Positions 27,488-39,200 of a DNA stretch of 64,000 nt are shown piece after piece. How positions within the stretch are numbered: position 1 is the first letter of the stretch; every line of letters starts with the position of its first letter. Made by a program: the position numbers and the translations under genes. The stretch lies in contig JAHJYW010000007.1 of the NCBI GenBank assembly GCA_018827375.1, forward strand, positions 1 through 64,000. Reading direction: 5' to 3'. This DNA comes from Alphaproteobacteria bacterium (GTDB lineage Bacteria > Pseudomonadota > Alphaproteobacteria > Caulobacterales > Hyphomonadaceae). The notes beneath the pieces are model-generated. The model ran no database searches. It saw only the letters and a program-made list of their open reading frames with translations, and had not been told where the DNA came from.

Positions 27488-28915
27488 ATGCTCGACTATA
27501 CCGCTATGATCTTGGCAATCGGACCGGAGCTTTGGCTTGCGGCGGCGGGCCTCGTGGGCGTGCTGCTGGGCGCCGTGCTCAAGGACCGCTTCAACAGCCT
27601 GTCATTCAAATACGGGGCGCTTGCACTCTTCGGCGCTGCAGCCCTAACGCTTATATTCTATCAAGGCGGCGAAGCCTTTGGCGGCCTTGTGCGAACGAAC
27701 ACGTTCGTGAATTTTGCAAAATTCGTCAGCTTCACCGTTGGCGGCTTTGCGCTGATCATGTCCGAGGGCTTCCTCAAGCGTCATGAAACAATCCGCTATG
27801 AATATGTCCTGCTGACGATCTTTGCGTCTCTTGGTATGGGGATCATCCTGTCAGCGTCTGACCTGATGACCCTCTATATGGGCGTCGAGACGCTCAGCCT
27901 GTCTTCTTACGTTCTGGCAGCGTTTCACCGCGATTCCGCGCGCTCGTCCGAAGCCGGCCTGAAGTATTTCGTACTAGGGGCCTTGGCATCCGGTATGCTG
28001 CTTTATGGCGCGTCGCTTGTGTACGGCTTTGCCGGCACCACAAGCTATGCAGGCATCTTTACGGCTGAGACATCCATCGGCCTGCTGTTCGGCATGGTCA
28101 TGATGATCGTGGGCCTTGCCTTCAAAGTATCCGCCGCACCGATGCACGTCTGGACGCCCGATGTTTACGAAGGCGCACCAACTCCTGTGGGCGCCTTCTT
28201 TGCAACGGCCCCGAAAATGGCGTCCATGGTCGTTTTTGCAAATGTGATGTTCACGGCCTTTGGCGGTATTCTGGACCAATGGCAGATGATCATCTCGATC
28301 ATCGCGGGCATGTCGATGCTGATCGGTTCATTTGGCGCGCTCACGCAGACCAACATCAAGCGCCTGCTTGGCTATTCATCAATTGCGAACATGGGCTATG
28401 CGCTGGTCGCTGTTGCTGCGGGCCGTGAGACCGGAGCAGGTGCTCTGTTGATATTCATGACCCTGTACGTGATTTCATCGCTTGGTCTTTTTGCGGGCGT
28501 TCTCGCCATGCGTCGCCGCGGCGGTATGGTGGAAAGCATTGATGAACTCGGCGGCCTGATGAGCACGCGACCCTGGTTGGCGATCGCCCTGTCGATCCTG
28601 ATTTTCTCGATCGCGGGCTTGCCGCCTTTCGGTGGCTTCTTCGGGAAGTGGGAAGTCTTCAATGCAGGCGTTCAGGCCGGTCTCATGCCGCTGGCGATCA
28701 TTCTGGTCATCGCGTCGGTCGTGTCGCTTGGTTATTATCTGCGCATGGTGAAGATCATGTGGTTTGATGAGCCGAAAGAGCGCTTCGAACCGATTGATGG
28801 CTCTGTCACGCTGACCGTTCTAGCATCGGCCTTTGTGGCGGGTATCGTGTTCCTGATCTTCATTAACACGCTTGCTGACTGGGCGAACACGGCCGCTCTG
28901 GGACTGCCCTCTTGA
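27488..28915 (+). CDS. nuoN: NADH-quinone oxidoreductase subunit N
   Basis: 475 residues with about 14 membrane helices, ND2 type. '[17 protein letters not shown]', '[17 protein letters not shown]' and '[16 protein letters not shown]' are characteristic. It is the last complex I gene. Its TGA overlaps the TTG start of birA, so the nuo transcript probably continues into birA-coaX-rnj. Confidence 0.97.
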   Translation: MLDYTAMILAIGPELWLAAAGLVGVLLGAVLKDRFNSLSFKYGALALFGAAALTLIFYQGGEAFGGLVRTNTFVNFAKFVSFTVGGFALIMSEGFLKRHETIRYEYVLLTIFASLGMGIILSASDLMTLYMGVETLSLSSYVLAAFHRDSARSSEAGLKYFVLGALASGMLLYGASLVYGFAGTTSYAGIFTAETSIGLLFGMVMMIVGLAFKVSAAPMHVWTPDVYEGAPTPVGAFFATAPKMASMVVFANVMFTAFGGILDQWQMIISIIAGMSMLIGSFGALTQTNIKRLLGYSSIANMGYALVAVAAGRETGAGALLIFMTLYVISSLGLFAGVLAMRRRGGMVESIDELGGLMSTRPWLAIALSILIFSIAGLPPFGGFFGKWEVFNAGVQAGLMPLAIILVIASVVSLGYYLRMVKIMWFDEPKERFEPIDGSVTLTVLASAFVAGIVFLIFINTLADWANTAALGLPS

Positions 28916-29649
28916 AGTTTGACTGGCCCGTCCATCACCTCGGTACGATAGACAGCACCAATAGCGAGGCAAAGCGGCGCGCCGCAGCAGGGGGCTTCGC
29001 TGATTGCTGGCTTGTCGCCGAAACCCAGTCGGCCGGTCGCGGAAGGCTCCAGCGCAGCTGGTTGTCGCCTCAGGGAAACCTCTTCACCACAGCGCTTTAT
29101 CGCGAACCTGGCGGAATGGTCGTGGCTGCCCGCACGCCATTCGCGGCCGCGCTGGCGGTCAGCGATATGGCCCTTCAGTTCGCACCCGATGCGGATATCC
29201 AGGTTAAATGGCCAAATGACGTGCGCATCCATCGCGCGAAACTCTCCGGCATACTGATTGAAACCGGCGGTTCGGGCGCAGACACATGGGTCGCGGCAGG
29301 CATCGGCATCAACGTCACGCATGCGCCAGAAGGCGCTGGGCAGTCTGCAACTTCAATTGCGAGTTTGCGCGGCGATACGGCCGTCAAGGCAGACATGGTG
29401 CTCGAGGCCCTGCAGGAAGCGTTCACGGCGCGCATAACCGAGGCCCGCGCGGGGTTCTCGATGCTCCGTAAAAGCTGGCTCGAGCGCGCCGAGGGGCTTG
29501 GGAGCACTGTCCGCGTCACCGCTTCGGGAGAGCCTGTTGAAGGCATATTCGAGGACATGGACGAAACTGGTGCTCTTATACTCAGATTGCCCGATGGCAC
29601 TCTGCAGACCATAAGGGCTGGAGATGTTGACCTGATAGGGAGAGTATAA
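28912..29649 (+). CDS. birA: Biotin--[acetyl-CoA-carboxylase] ligase
   Basis: 245 residues, catalytic part only, with no N-terminal DNA-binding domain as found in E. coli BirA. '[13 protein letters not shown]' and '[18 protein letters not shown]' (biotinyl-AMP loop, normally GRGRxGR) plus 'VKWPNDV' are diagnostic. It attaches biotin to carboxylase carrier proteins. The TTG start overlaps the nuoN stop (TTGA). It probably does not act as a repressor, because the HTH is missing. Confidence 0.93.
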   Translation: MKFDWPVHHLGTIDSTNSEAKRRAAAGGFADCWLVAETQSAGRGRLQRSWLSPQGNLFTTALYREPGGMVVAARTPFAAALAVSDMALQFAPDADIQVKWPNDVRIHRAKLSGILIETGGSGADTWVAAGIGINVTHAPEGAGQSATSIASLRGDTAVKADMVLEALQEAFTARITEARAGFSMLRKSWLERAEGLGSTVRVTASGEPVEGIFEDMDETGALILRLPDGTLQTIRAGDVDLIGRV

Positions 29650-29654
29650 GCGCG

Positions 29655-30422
29655 ATGCTGCTTGCGATTGACGTGGGTAACACGAACACCGTTTTCGGTG
29701 TGCACGACGGCGACAAGTGGATCGTCCAATGGCGCAGTGCCACCGATGCCCGCAAGACGGCCGACGACCATGCGGCATGGCTCTGGCGTCTGGCTGACAT
29801 GCACGGCATGGATCTTGGTAAAATTAATGGCTGCGTGATTTCGACCGTTGTGCCGCAGGCGGTGTTCAACTTCCGCAACCTTGCGCGCCGCTACCTCAAT
29901 GTAGAGCCAATGTTCATTGGTGATCCGTCGCTCAAATCGGGCGTCGAGATCCGTATTCACCGGCCGGAACAGGTCGGTGCCGACCGCATCGTTAGCGCGC
30001 TTGGGGCGCATGTTACGTATCCGGGCAACCTGATTGTCATCGACAGCGGCACGGCCACGACCTTTGATATCGTTGCCGAAGATGGCGGCTTTGAGGGGGG
30101 TATCATTTCGCCCGGTATCAACCTCTCAGTCAGCGCGCTGCATGATGCTGCGGCGCAATTGCCGCGGATCGCCATCCAGCGCCCTGCACAGGTAATCGGC
30201 CAGGATACGATCAGTGCGATGCAGTCCGGTGTGTTCTGGGGCTATATCGACCTGATTGACGGGCTGGTACGACGCATCAAGGCCGAGTATGGAAAGCCCT
30301 TGCAGGTGGTTGCGACCGGCGGCGTTGCCTCGCTTTTTGAAGGCGCCAGCGAAACGATCGACCACTATGACCCGGATATTCTCATCACGGGCCTCCTCGA
30401 AATCTATAAACGTAATAAATAG
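29655..30422 (+). CDS. coaX: Type III pantothenate kinase
   Basis: 255 residues. '[15 protein letters not shown]' (phosphate-binding), '[11 protein letters not shown]' and '[11 protein letters not shown]' are the CoaX motifs of the ASKHA fold. It phosphorylates pantothenate in the first step of CoA synthesis. It lies between birA and rnj in the order usual for Alphaproteobacteria. Confidence 0.96.
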   Translation: MLLAIDVGNTNTVFGVHDGDKWIVQWRSATDARKTADDHAAWLWRLADMHGMDLGKINGCVISTVVPQAVFNFRNLARRYLNVEPMFIGDPSLKSGVEIRIHRPEQVGADRIVSALGAHVTYPGNLIVIDSGTATTFDIVAEDGGFEGGIISPGINLSVSALHDAAAQLPRIAIQRPAQVIGQDTISAMQSGVFWGYIDLIDGLVRRIKAEYGKPLQVVATGGVASLFEGASETIDHYDPDILITGLLEIYKRNK

Positions 30423-30428
30423 GACCTT

Positions 30429-32114
30429 ATGGCCGATTCAGCACAGACAACCGACGAACTAGTCTTCCTCCCGCTTGGGGGATGCGAGGAAATCGGCATG
30501 AACCTGAACGCCTACGGCTATGGACCGGCGCATGCCAGGCGCTGGATCCTGGTCGATGTCGGCGTCACGTTTGGCTCGCTGGATACGCCCGGTATCGATC
30601 TCATCTGCGCCGACCCTGATTTCCTGATCGGCGAGCAGATCGACGCTATCTTCCTTACCCATGCGCACGAAGACCATATCGGGGCCGTCGGCCTGCTTTA
30701 CCCGCGGCTGCAGACCAAAGCGCCCATCTATGCAACGCCCTTCACGACAGAGCTCGTGCGCTCCAAGATGCTCGAGCGTGGGGTTGATCCGCGTTGGCTG
30801 AAGCCGGTAGCGCTTGGCGGCACAGTCGTGGCCGGGCCGTTCTCGGTTACCTACATAACGCTGACCCACTCGATCCCCGAGCCCAATGCGCTGGCCATTG
30901 AAACGCCGGCAGGCATGATCCTGCACACGGGCGACTGGAAGATCGATCCCGATCCCCAGATTGGCGGCCCGACCGACATTGCAGGTCTCACGGCACTCGG
31001 CGACCGCGGCGTGCTCGCCATGGTTTGCGATTCCACGAACGTCTTCGAGGAAGGCGAGTCTGGCTCTGAAGAAACCGTGAAACAGGGCCTGATAGACCTG
31101 ATTGCCCAGCAGAAACAGGCCGTTGCCGTCACCACCTTCGCCTCGAACGTCGCGCGTGTGAAATCCATCATTGAAGCCGCCGAGCTTGCGGGCCGCAGCG
31201 TCTGCCTCGTTGGGCGTAGCATGCATCGCATCACGGACGCCGCAAAAGCCGTCGGTATCCTGCCGCGCAACATGGAGTTTGTGAACGAGGCTGACGCCAG
31301 CTCCATTCCGGCCGAGAACATCCTCTATCTTTGCACGGGCAGCCAGGGTGAGGCACGCGCCGCACTCGCCCGTATCGCCCGCAAGGACCACCGCAACGTT
31401 TCGCTCCATGAAGGTGATTGCGTGATCTTTTCCTGCCGTATCATTCCCGGCAACGAGCGCGAGATCTTCCAACTCCAGAACTCGCTCGCTGACCAGGGCG
31501 TGCGGATTATCACGCCGCGCATGGTGAAGGATCCGATCCACGTATCCGGTCACCCCTGCCGCGGCGAGCTGCAGCGCATGTACCAATGGGTGCGGCCCGA
31601 GATTGCCGTGCCTGTGCATGGCGAGCGACGCCACATTGTCGAACACGCCGCCTATGCCAAGTCGCTGCAGGTCCCGCAGGCCATTGCACCGCGCAATGGC
31701 AGCCTTGTGCGCCTCGCGCCTGGCAAGGCCGAGATCATCGACCTCGTGCCGGCAGGTCGCCTTTATCTTGATGGCAAGTTCCTCGTGCCGGAAGGCGCGC
31801 AGGGCATCAACGAGCGCCGCAAGCTGGCTGAGAATGGTTTTGTGCTGGCCAGCGTCGTCATTGACGAAGCCGGCGACGTGATCGACGGGCCGGTTGTGGT
31901 CGTGCGCGGCTTTTCTGAAGCGGACGGCCGCCTCGCGGATGAAAGCCTGGACGAACTCGACGAGGCCGCCGAGAACGCTGTCCAGAAGATGAAGCGCAAG
32001 ACCCGGCTTGAAGATGATATGGTTGAACGCGAGATCGGCCGCGCCTTGCGCAAGGCGTGTGACGCCACGTTCGGCCGCCGTCCGATGATTGATGTGACTG
32101 TTTTGAGGAGTTGA
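30429..32114 (+). CDS. rnj: Ribonuclease J
   Basis: 561 residues of the beta-CASP metallo-beta-lactamase family. The metal site 'THAHEDHIGAVG' lies near residue 77, with 'HTGDWKID', 'CDSTN' and the beta-CASP motif 'SGHPCRGELQRM' further on. RNase J performs 5'-3' exonuclease and endonuclease processing of mRNA and rRNA. The gene starts 6 nt after coaX. Its stop is followed by the mce start 5 nt later. Confidence 0.95.
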   Translation: MADSAQTTDELVFLPLGGCEEIGMNLNAYGYGPAHARRWILVDVGVTFGSLDTPGIDLICADPDFLIGEQIDAIFLTHAHEDHIGAVGLLYPRLQTKAPIYATPFTTELVRSKMLERGVDPRWLKPVALGGTVVAGPFSVTYITLTHSIPEPNALAIETPAGMILHTGDWKIDPDPQIGGPTDIAGLTALGDRGVLAMVCDSTNVFEEGESGSEETVKQGLIDLIAQQKQAVAVTTFASNVARVKSIIEAAELAGRSVCLVGRSMHRITDAAKAVGILPRNMEFVNEADASSIPAENILYLCTGSQGEARAALARIARKDHRNVSLHEGDCVIFSCRIIPGNEREIFQLQNSLADQGVRIITPRMVKDPIHVSGHPCRGELQRMYQWVRPEIAVPVHGERRHIVEHAAYAKSLQVPQAIAPRNGSLVRLAPGKAEIIDLVPAGRLYLDGKFLVPEGAQGINERRKLAENGFVLASVVIDEAGDVIDGPVVVVRGFSEADGRLADESLDELDEAAENAVQKMKRKTRLEDDMVEREIGRALRKACDATFGRRPMIDVTVLRS

Positions 32115-32119
32115 ACACG

Positions 32120-32548
32120 ATGAGCGAATTCAAGCTTGGCCCGCTGAACCATGTCGGCGTCGCCGTTCCGGACCTGGAGGAAGCCTGCGAGACCTACCGC
32201 ACGCTCTATGGCGCGACCGACATCACCACACCATTCGACATGCCGGAGCAGGGCGTCAAAGTTTGTTTCGTCAACCTGCCTAATGCCCAGATCGAATTGA
32301 TCGAGCCGCTGAATGCCGAATCGCCCATCGCAAACTTCATTACCAAGAACCCCAAAGGCGGCCAGCACCATGTCTGTTTCGAGGTTGATGATATCAATCA
32401 GGCCGTCGACGAGATGAACAAACGCGGCGCAACCGTACTCGGCAAACCGCGCATCGGTGCGCACGGCACGATGATCATCTTCGTACATCCGAAGAACTCC
32501 AACGGCGTCCTGATCGAATTGATGGAAACGCCCAAAGGCGCCCACTGA
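32120..32548 (+). CDS. mce: Methylmalonyl-CoA epimerase
   Basis: 142 residues from ATG 32120. The TTG at 32111 lies too close to the GAGGAG ribosome site, which suits the ATG. It is a VOC-fold protein: 'LNHVGVAVPDLEEACETYRTLYG', 'GGQHHVCFEVDDI' and 'HPKNSNGVLIELME' supply the His/Glu metal ligands of the epimerase. It interconverts (S)- and (R)-methylmalonyl-CoA in propionate metabolism. The stop overlaps the start of the DUF1467 gene (TGATG). No mutase genes are nearby. Confidence 0.93.
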   Translation: MSEFKLGPLNHVGVAVPDLEEACETYRTLYGATDITTPFDMPEQGVKVCFVNLPNAQIELIEPLNAESPIANFITKNPKGGQHHVCFEVDDINQAVDEMNKRGATVLGKPRIGAHGTMIIFVHPKNSNGVLIELMETPKGAH

Positions 32549-32781
32549 TGACCATTGCGAGTGGCGTTGTTGTCTTCGTGCTGGCCTGGTGGATCAGCTT
32601 TTTTGCGGTCCTGCCGATCGGTGTGCGCGGTCAGTTCGAGGACGGTGAGCACACGCCAGGAACGGAAGAGGGAGCTCCTGTCAGGCCGATGGTCTGGAAG
32701 AAAGCCCTCTGGGCCACCATTGGCGCAACTGTCCTGACGGCCATTGCCGCTGTCGTTGTGCCGCTCCTCCTTGCGGAGTAG
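32548..32781 (+). CDS. DUF1467 family membrane protein
   Basis: 77 residues with two membrane helices (about 5-25 and 53-74) and a short charged loop ('GVRGQFEDGEHTPGTEEGAP'). The pattern and its position between mce and proS match the DUF1467 family, which is widespread in Alphaproteobacteria and of unknown function. It starts at the overlapping TGATG of mce. Confidence 0.85.
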   Translation: MTIASGVVVFVLAWWISFFAVLPIGVRGQFEDGEHTPGTEEGAPVRPMVWKKALWATIGATVLTAIAAVVVPLLLAE

Positions 32782-32830
32782 GGGCGGCTGCGGCTAGTTG
32801 AGCGCCTAATTCAGCGATAACGGGGAATCC

Positions 32831-34150
32831 ATGCGCCTATCGAAGTTCTTTCTGCCCGTTAGCAAGGAGGCGCCGGCAGATGCCGCGATTGCTTCTCACA
32901 AGCTTATGCTGCGCACAGGCATGGTCCGCCAGAATGGCGCTGGCATCTACACCTGGCTGCCGATGGGACTGAAGGTTCTAACGCGCATCGAACAGATCGT
33001 GCGCGAGGAAATGAACCGCGCCGGTGCCGTCGAGATGCTGATGCCGACCCTGCAGCAGGCTGACCTCTGGCGCGAATCCGGTCGCTATGACGACTATGGC
33101 AAGGAAATGCTGCGCATCACGGACCGGCATGACCGCGAGATGCTCTACGGCCCGACCAATGAAGAGCTGATCACCGACGTCTTCCGCGCCTATGTGAAAA
33201 GCTACAAGCAGCTGCCACTGAACCTGTATCACCAGCAGTGGAAGTTCCGCGACGAAGTGCGTCCGCGCTTCGGCGTCATGCGGGGGCGTGAATTCCTCAT
33301 GAAGGACGCCTATTCGTTCGATCTTACGGAAGAAGACGCACGTGTCTCCTATCGCAAGATGTTCTGCGCCTATCTCAACGCTTTCGATCGAATGGGCCTC
33401 ACCGCCATTCCTATGCGCGCGGATACCGGCCCCATCGGCGGCGATATGAGCCATGAATTCATCATCCTGGCTGATACGGGCGAAAGCGCTGTCTTCTGTG
33501 ACAAGGCGCTGCTGGACCTGCCGCCTCCCGGACTGGACCTGGATTTCGACAGTGACCTGAATGCTGAAGTCGAAAAGCGGACGCAATATTACGCGGCCAC
33601 CGAAGAGATGCACGACGAGGCAGCTTTTGCAGCGATCCCGGCGGAGAGCCAGGTATCTGCACGCGGCATCGAGGTTGGCCACATTTTCAACTTCGGGACA
33701 AAGTACTCACTGCCCATGAACGCGGTTGTGCAATCGGCAGATGGCCAGATGGTGCCTGTCCAGATGGGCAGCTACGGCATTGGCGTGTCACGCCTCGTCG
33801 GCGGTATCATTGAGGCCTGCCATGATGAGAACGGCATTGTGTGGCCTGAATCGGTCGCCCCATGGCATGTCGGCTTGATCAACATGCGCGTGGGCGATGC
33901 GGCCTGTGACGCCGCCTGCGACGATGCCTACAAGGCGCTGACGGATGCTGGCATGGACGTGCTTTATGATGACACAGATGAACGCGCTGGGGGCAAGTTC
34001 GCCCGGATGGAACTCATCGGCCTGCCCTGGCAGATCGTGATTGGTCCACGCGGCATCGAGAATGGGGTGGTCGAGGTCAAGAACCGCAAGACTGGTGAGA
34101 AGACCGAGATGCCCTTTGCTGAAGCGATGAAGAAAGTGGCGCCTAAATGA
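32831..34150 (+). CDS. proS: Proline--tRNA ligase (short alphaproteobacterial form)
   Basis: 439 residues, lacking the INS editing domain present in the long bacterial type. Class II motifs are '[15 protein letters not shown]', '[23 protein letters not shown]' (motif 2) and '[16 protein letters not shown]' (motif 3), followed by an anticodon-binding domain. It charges tRNA-Pro. The stop overlaps the lolC start (ATGA). Confidence 0.96.
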   Translation: MRLSKFFLPVSKEAPADAAIASHKLMLRTGMVRQNGAGIYTWLPMGLKVLTRIEQIVREEMNRAGAVEMLMPTLQQADLWRESGRYDDYGKEMLRITDRHDREMLYGPTNEELITDVFRAYVKSYKQLPLNLYHQQWKFRDEVRPRFGVMRGREFLMKDAYSFDLTEEDARVSYRKMFCAYLNAFDRMGLTAIPMRADTGPIGGDMSHEFIILADTGESAVFCDKALLDLPPPGLDLDFDSDLNAEVEKRTQYYAATEEMHDEAAFAAIPAESQVSARGIEVGHIFNFGTKYSLPMNAVVQSADGQMVPVQMGSYGIGVSRLVGGIIEACHDENGIVWPESVAPWHVGLINMRVGDAACDAACDDAYKALTDAGMDVLYDDTDERAGGKFARMELIGLPWQIVIGPRGIENGVVEVKNRKTGEKTEMPFAEAMKKVAPK

Positions 34151-35439
34151 ACGAGTTAGGGCATCTCGCCTCACCATTTGGCAAGCTGGAGCGCACACTG
34201 GCTTGGCGCTATCTGCGCGCCAAACGCGAACATGGCGGTGCGTCGCTCATCTCGATCATTTCCTTTGTTGGCATCTTCTTCGCGGTCGCGGCCCTGATCA
34301 TCACGATGTCCGTCATGAGCGGGTTCCGGGCGACGCTGCTGGATGCGCTGCTCGGCGGCCAGCCACATGTCTATGGTGTCGTCAGCAGCTACACCGAAGA
34401 CGAAGCCAACGCCCTGGCTGCCAAGATCCGCGACATCGACGGCATCACGAGCGTCACGCCCTATATCGAGGAATACGTCCTGATCACGGCCAATGGCCGC
34501 AAGACGGGCGCTGCCATCCGCGCTATCCGTAACGAAGATCTGGCCACGATGCCTTTCCTGAAAGACGGCGGCAAAGCGGCTGTCGAATCCGGTTTTGGTG
34601 AGGGACGCAATGGCGGCAATGTCATCATGCTTGGCGCCTTCCTGGCGGCCGGGCGTGAAGGATTGGGCGTGCGTCCGGGCGACAAGGTCGACATCATCAC
34701 ATCGCAGCAGACAGCAGGGCCCATGGGCGGCACGCCGCGAAGCAAATCCTATGTCGTCGGTGATATCTTCAAGACAGGCAGTGTCGAACTCGACAGCCTT
34801 TATGCCTTCATGCCCATGGAGCAGGCGCAGATCCTGTTCCAGTCGAAGGGGCATTATTCGATGTTGGATATCCGGCTGAAGGACCCCGAGAAAACCCACG
34901 AAGCCATGGCCGCTATATCCAACGCGACAGGCAATGCGCTTTACACATTTGACTGGAAGAGCCAGCGCGAGAGCTATCTCAATGCCCTGCGCGTTGAGCG
35001 CACGATGGTGCGGCTGCTTGTCATGGTGATCATGGCAATTGCCACACTCAACATCATCGTCGGCGTGGTGATGCTGGTGAAGAACAAGTCACGCGATATC
35101 GCCATCCTGCGCACAATAGGTCTGGGACAGGGCGGGGTGCTGCGTGTGTTCCTTCTGGTGGGCACGGTACTTGGCACGCTGGGAGCGCTTCTGGGCGTTC
35201 TTGTGGGTGTACTGGTAGTCCTCAACATTCATTACGTTGAAGCCTTCATCAACCTGTTCGTCCAGGGCGAGGTGTTTGACGCGGAGACCTATGGGCTTGA
35301 GGGCCTCCCCGCGATTCTTGACTGGAATGAAGTCATCCGCACGGGGCTTTATGCCCTGTTCATGTCGATGGGCGTGTCGCTCATTCCGGCCTGGTGGGCT
35401 TCCCGCCAGGATCCAGTCAGCGCGTTGAGGTTCGAATAA
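34147..35439 (+). CDS. lolC: Lipoprotein-releasing ABC transporter permease
   Basis: 430 residues with four membrane helices: one near residue 35-60 ('[23 protein letters not shown]') and three in the C-terminal third (about 285-430), with a large periplasmic domain between. This is the LolC/LolE layout. It extracts lipoproteins from the inner membrane for LolA. Only one permease gene is present, as is common in Alphaproteobacteria. The stop overlaps the lolD start (TAATG). Confidence 0.94.
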   Translation: MNELGHLASPFGKLERTLAWRYLRAKREHGGASLISIISFVGIFFAVAALIITMSVMSGFRATLLDALLGGQPHVYGVVSSYTEDEANALAAKIRDIDGITSVTPYIEEYVLITANGRKTGAAIRAIRNEDLATMPFLKDGGKAAVESGFGEGRNGGNVIMLGAFLAAGREGLGVRPGDKVDIITSQQTAGPMGGTPRSKSYVVGDIFKTGSVELDSLYAFMPMEQAQILFQSKGHYSMLDIRLKDPEKTHEAMAAISNATGNALYTFDWKSQRESYLNALRVERTMVRLLVMVIMAIATLNIIVGVVMLVKNKSRDIAILRTIGLGQGGVLRVFLLVGTVLGTLGALLGVLVGVLVVLNIHYVEAFINLFVQGEVFDAETYGLEGLPAILDWNEVIRTGLYALFMSMGVSLIPAWWASRQDPVSALRFE

Positions 35440-36128
35440 TGTCGGGTCCCGTTCTTGAGCTGATCGGTATCGACCGAACCTACCGGACTGAAGCTGGCGA
35501 ATTGCCTGTTCTTCGTGGCACTGAGCTTCGCCTCAATGCCGGTGAGCTTGTGGGCCTTGTCGGTCCGTCCGGCTCGGGTAAGTCGACGCTGCTGCACACG
35601 GCCGGCCTCCTTGAGCGTCCTGAAGGCGGCAAGGTCATGCTCGACGGCATCGACTGCCTCGCGCTTGACGACAAGGGGCGCACAGCCGTCCGCCGCAACA
35701 AGATCGGCTTCGTCTATCAGTTCCACCACCTGCTGCCCGAGTTCAATGCGGCGGACAATATCGCCATGCCGCTGATGATAGCTGGCGTGAAAAAGAAAGC
35801 CGCGCGCGAAAAGGCGCAGGCGCTTCTCGAGGTCATGGGCCTCGCTGATCGCGGCCATCACCAGCCGGGACAGATGTCCGGCGGTGAGCAGCAGCGCGTG
35901 GCGATTGCCCGTGCGCTGGCCAATGACCCACGTCTGGTGATTGCGGATGAGCCAACCGGCAACCTCGACCCGGTCACGACAGAGCGTGTCTTTGCAACGC
36001 TCATCAAGATGGTGCGCAATGAGGGCGCCGCTGTGCTAGTCGCGACCCACAATTTTGCGCTGACTCAGCATATGGACCGCGTCCTCACGCTCCAGGATGG
36101 CCAACTGGTCGATTACAAACCGGAATAA
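35439..36128 (+). CDS. lolD: Lipoprotein-releasing ABC transporter ATP-binding protein
   Basis: 229 residues from the ATG that overlaps the lolC stop; the longer ORF start is unconserved. Walker A 'GPSGSGKST', signature 'MSGGEQQRVAIARAL' and Walker B 'LVIADEPTGNLDP' are intact. It powers LolC during lipoprotein release. dnaE follows about 80 bp later. Confidence 0.96.
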   Translation: MSGPVLELIGIDRTYRTEAGELPVLRGTELRLNAGELVGLVGPSGSGKSTLLHTAGLLERPEGGKVMLDGIDCLALDDKGRTAVRRNKIGFVYQFHHLLPEFNAADNIAMPLMIAGVKKKAAREKAQALLEVMGLADRGHHQPGQMSGGEQQRVAIARALANDPRLVIADEPTGNLDPVTTERVFATLIKMVRNEGAAVLVATHNFALTQHMDRVLTLQDGQLVDYKPE

Positions 36129-36207
36129 GCTGTGGAACAGCCGCCGCTGACGGGTGGTCTGGCGGCGGGGCTGGCGGCAAGGTATTCTGGCCGCTGGAGA
36201 AACCGTT

Positions 36208-39200
36208 TTGTCTGAGTCGTCCTTCATCCACCTTGCCATCCGCTCGAGCTATTCGCTGCTCGAAAGCATGGTCACGCCCAAGGGGCTGAAAGGCTGGCTG
36301 CTGGGGCAGGGCATGCCTGCGGTTGCCGTCACGGACCGGAACAACCTGTTCGGCGCGCTCGAAATATCCCTCACCATGTCGGAAGCCGGCATTCAGCCCA
36401 TTATGGCCTGCTGCTTCGACCTGACCGACGGCGCCCATCGCAGCGAGCCGAGCCGTATCAGCCTCTACGCACAAGACCAGACCGGCTATCAGCGGCTGAT
36501 GCTGCTCTCATCTCGGGCCTATCTCGACGCTGATGATGGCGTGCCTAAACTGCACCGTGACCTGCTGCTCGAAAACACTGACGGCCTGATCGTGCTGACG
36601 GGCGGCGCCGAGGGCGAAGTTGCGCGCCATCTGCTGAAGGGCCGCACAGCGGACGCGCGCACGGAACTTTCGACACTGGCGAGTGCCTTTCCGGGGCGCT
36701 GCTACGTCGAGATCACACGGCACGGAACGCCGGATGAGGTCGCAACCGAACCCGGGCTGATTGACCTTGCCTATGAACTCGACTTGCCGCTGGTTGCCAC
36801 CCATGACGCGCGGTTCATGAAGCCTGCAGACGCCACGGCGCATGACGCCCTGATGTGTATCGCTAATGGCCAGTATCTTGGACAGGATGACCGCAAGCGG
36901 GTATCGCCGTCGCAATATATCAAGACGGCAGCAGAGATGACTGCGCTGTTTGAAGACCTGCCGGAAGCCATCGAGAACACGATTGAAATCGCCCAGCGCT
37001 GCGCCGTTCAATCTGTCACGCGTGCGCCAATCCTTCCCTCGTTCAGCAATGAGGGGCGCTCGGAAATCGAGGAGCTCAAGAAACAGGCGCGGGAAGGGCT
37101 GGAAGGGCGTCTTGAGGCCGCTAGCAAACTCTACGCCGAACGTGAGACCTATTTCACGCGCCTGGACTATGAGCTCAGCGTCATCGAACGCATGGGCTTT
37201 CCGGGTTACTTCCTGATCGTCTCGGACTTCATCAAGTGGGCCAAGGAGCAAGGCATTCCGGTCGGGCCGGGCAGGGGCTCCGGCGCTGGCTCGCTCGTGG
37301 CCTGGTCGCTGTTGATCACCGATCTTGACCCGCTCCGCTTTGACCTGCTGTTTGAACGCTTCCTGAACCCTGAGCGCGTCTCGATGCCCGACTTTGACAT
37401 CGACTTCTGTCAGGAACGGCGCAGCGAAGTCATACGCTATGTCCGCGACAAGTATGGCGCCGACAGTGTGGCCATGATCATCACGTTCGGTACGTTGCAG
37501 GCCAAGGCTGTGGTGCGTGACGTGGGCCGCGTGATGCAGATGCCATACTTTCAGGTCGACCGGCTGGCCAAGCTCATCCCGTTTAATCCCGCCAAGCCGC
37601 CAAAGCTGCAGGAAGCCATCGACGACGAGCCGAAGTTCGATGACGAAATCGAGGCGGACCCCCGCGTTGGCGAGCTGATCAAGATCGCCCTTGCGCTGGA
37701 AGGTCTATACCGGAACGCTGGCACGCACGCGGCGGGCGTGGTGATCGGTGACCGGCCTCTGGTCGAGATAGCTCCGCTCTACAATGATCCGCGCGCGGAC
37801 CTTCCTGCCTCGCAGTTTAACATGAAATACGCCGAGATGGCTGGGCTCGTGAAGTTCGACTTCCTCGGCCTGAAGACCCTCACGGTGATTGACCGCGCGC
37901 TGAAGCTGATCCGCCGCGATGGTCGCGACGTTGGCCCGGAATGGGAAAACCTCGACGATAAGGCGACCTACGATCTGATGGCGAGTGGCGAGACGCTTGG
38001 TGTCTTCCAGCTGGAAGGCGCCGGCATGCGCGACACGCTGCGCAAGGTACGGCCGAATAATATTGAAGACGTGATCGCCATCATCTCGCTCTACCGCCCG
38101 GGGCCGATGGAGAACATCCCGCTCTATGTGCAGGGCAAGGAAAACCCGGAAGGCGTGCAATATGCCCACCCGGACCTGAAGCCGGTTCTGGAGGCCACCT
38201 ATGGCGTGCCGGTCTATCAGGAGCAGGTTATGCGGATGGCGCAGGAAATCGCCGGCTATTCGCTCGGCGAAGCCGACCTTTTGCGCCGGGCAATGGGTAA
38301 GAAAAAGCTCGAAGAGATGATCGCGCAGCGCAAGCGTTTCGTGGAAGGCGCCGCAGCCAGCAAGGAGATGCTGGAGCCGCTCGCAAACGAGATCTTCGAT
38401 ACGATGGAGAAATTCGCTGGCTACGGCTTCAACAAGTCCCACGCCGCCGCCTATGCCCTCATCGGTTATCAGACCGGCTATCTGAAACGCCATTTTCCGG
38501 TCGAGTTCCTGGCGGCATCAATGAGCCTCGATCTTGGCAATACGGATAAACTGGCTGCCTTTTTCCAGGAGGCGCGCCGCTTGAAGATTCCGGTCCTCGC
38601 GCCGGATGTGAACACATCGACGGCGGACTTCGATGTGCGGGACGGGGCAGTTGTCTATGCGCTTGGCGCGTTGAAGGGTGTGGGGCTCGAGGCCATGCGC
38701 CATGTCGAGGCCATGCGGAGCACAGACGGCAAGTTTATCGATCTCTATGATTTCGCCGAACGGGTGGACCCGCGGCACATCAACAAGAAGGCTTTCGAAT
38801 CGCTCTCCAAGTCAGGTGCGCTGGACGGGCTTGATGCTAACCGCGCTAAGGTTCTCGCTGCCGCGCCAATCCTCGCCCAGATGGCAAACAAGTCTGCCGA
38901 AGACCGTCAGGGCGGGCAGGGGGGCTTGTTTGGAGAAGCCGAGCCGGCGCTGCGGCCGTCACTGCCCACGGCAAAGGCATGGAACGGCCAGCAGAAGCTG
39001 GATGAGGAATTCAAATCGATCGGCTTCTATTTTTCCGGTCACCCGCTGGACGATGTACTTGAAGGCATTGACCGCGACCGGGTTACGCTCGCCATCGAAA
39101 TCGAGGAGCGCGCGAGCGACGGCAAACCGCTCGAACTGATCGGCGTCGTGCGCATGCGCAATGAGAAGCCGGCCCGCAATGGCGGCAAGTTTGCCTTCCT

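Noticed and set aside
30459-31646. 395-aa minus-strand ORF
   Set aside because: Antisense to ribonuclease J, whose motifs are unmistakable; long antisense ORFs are expected in GC-rich DNA.
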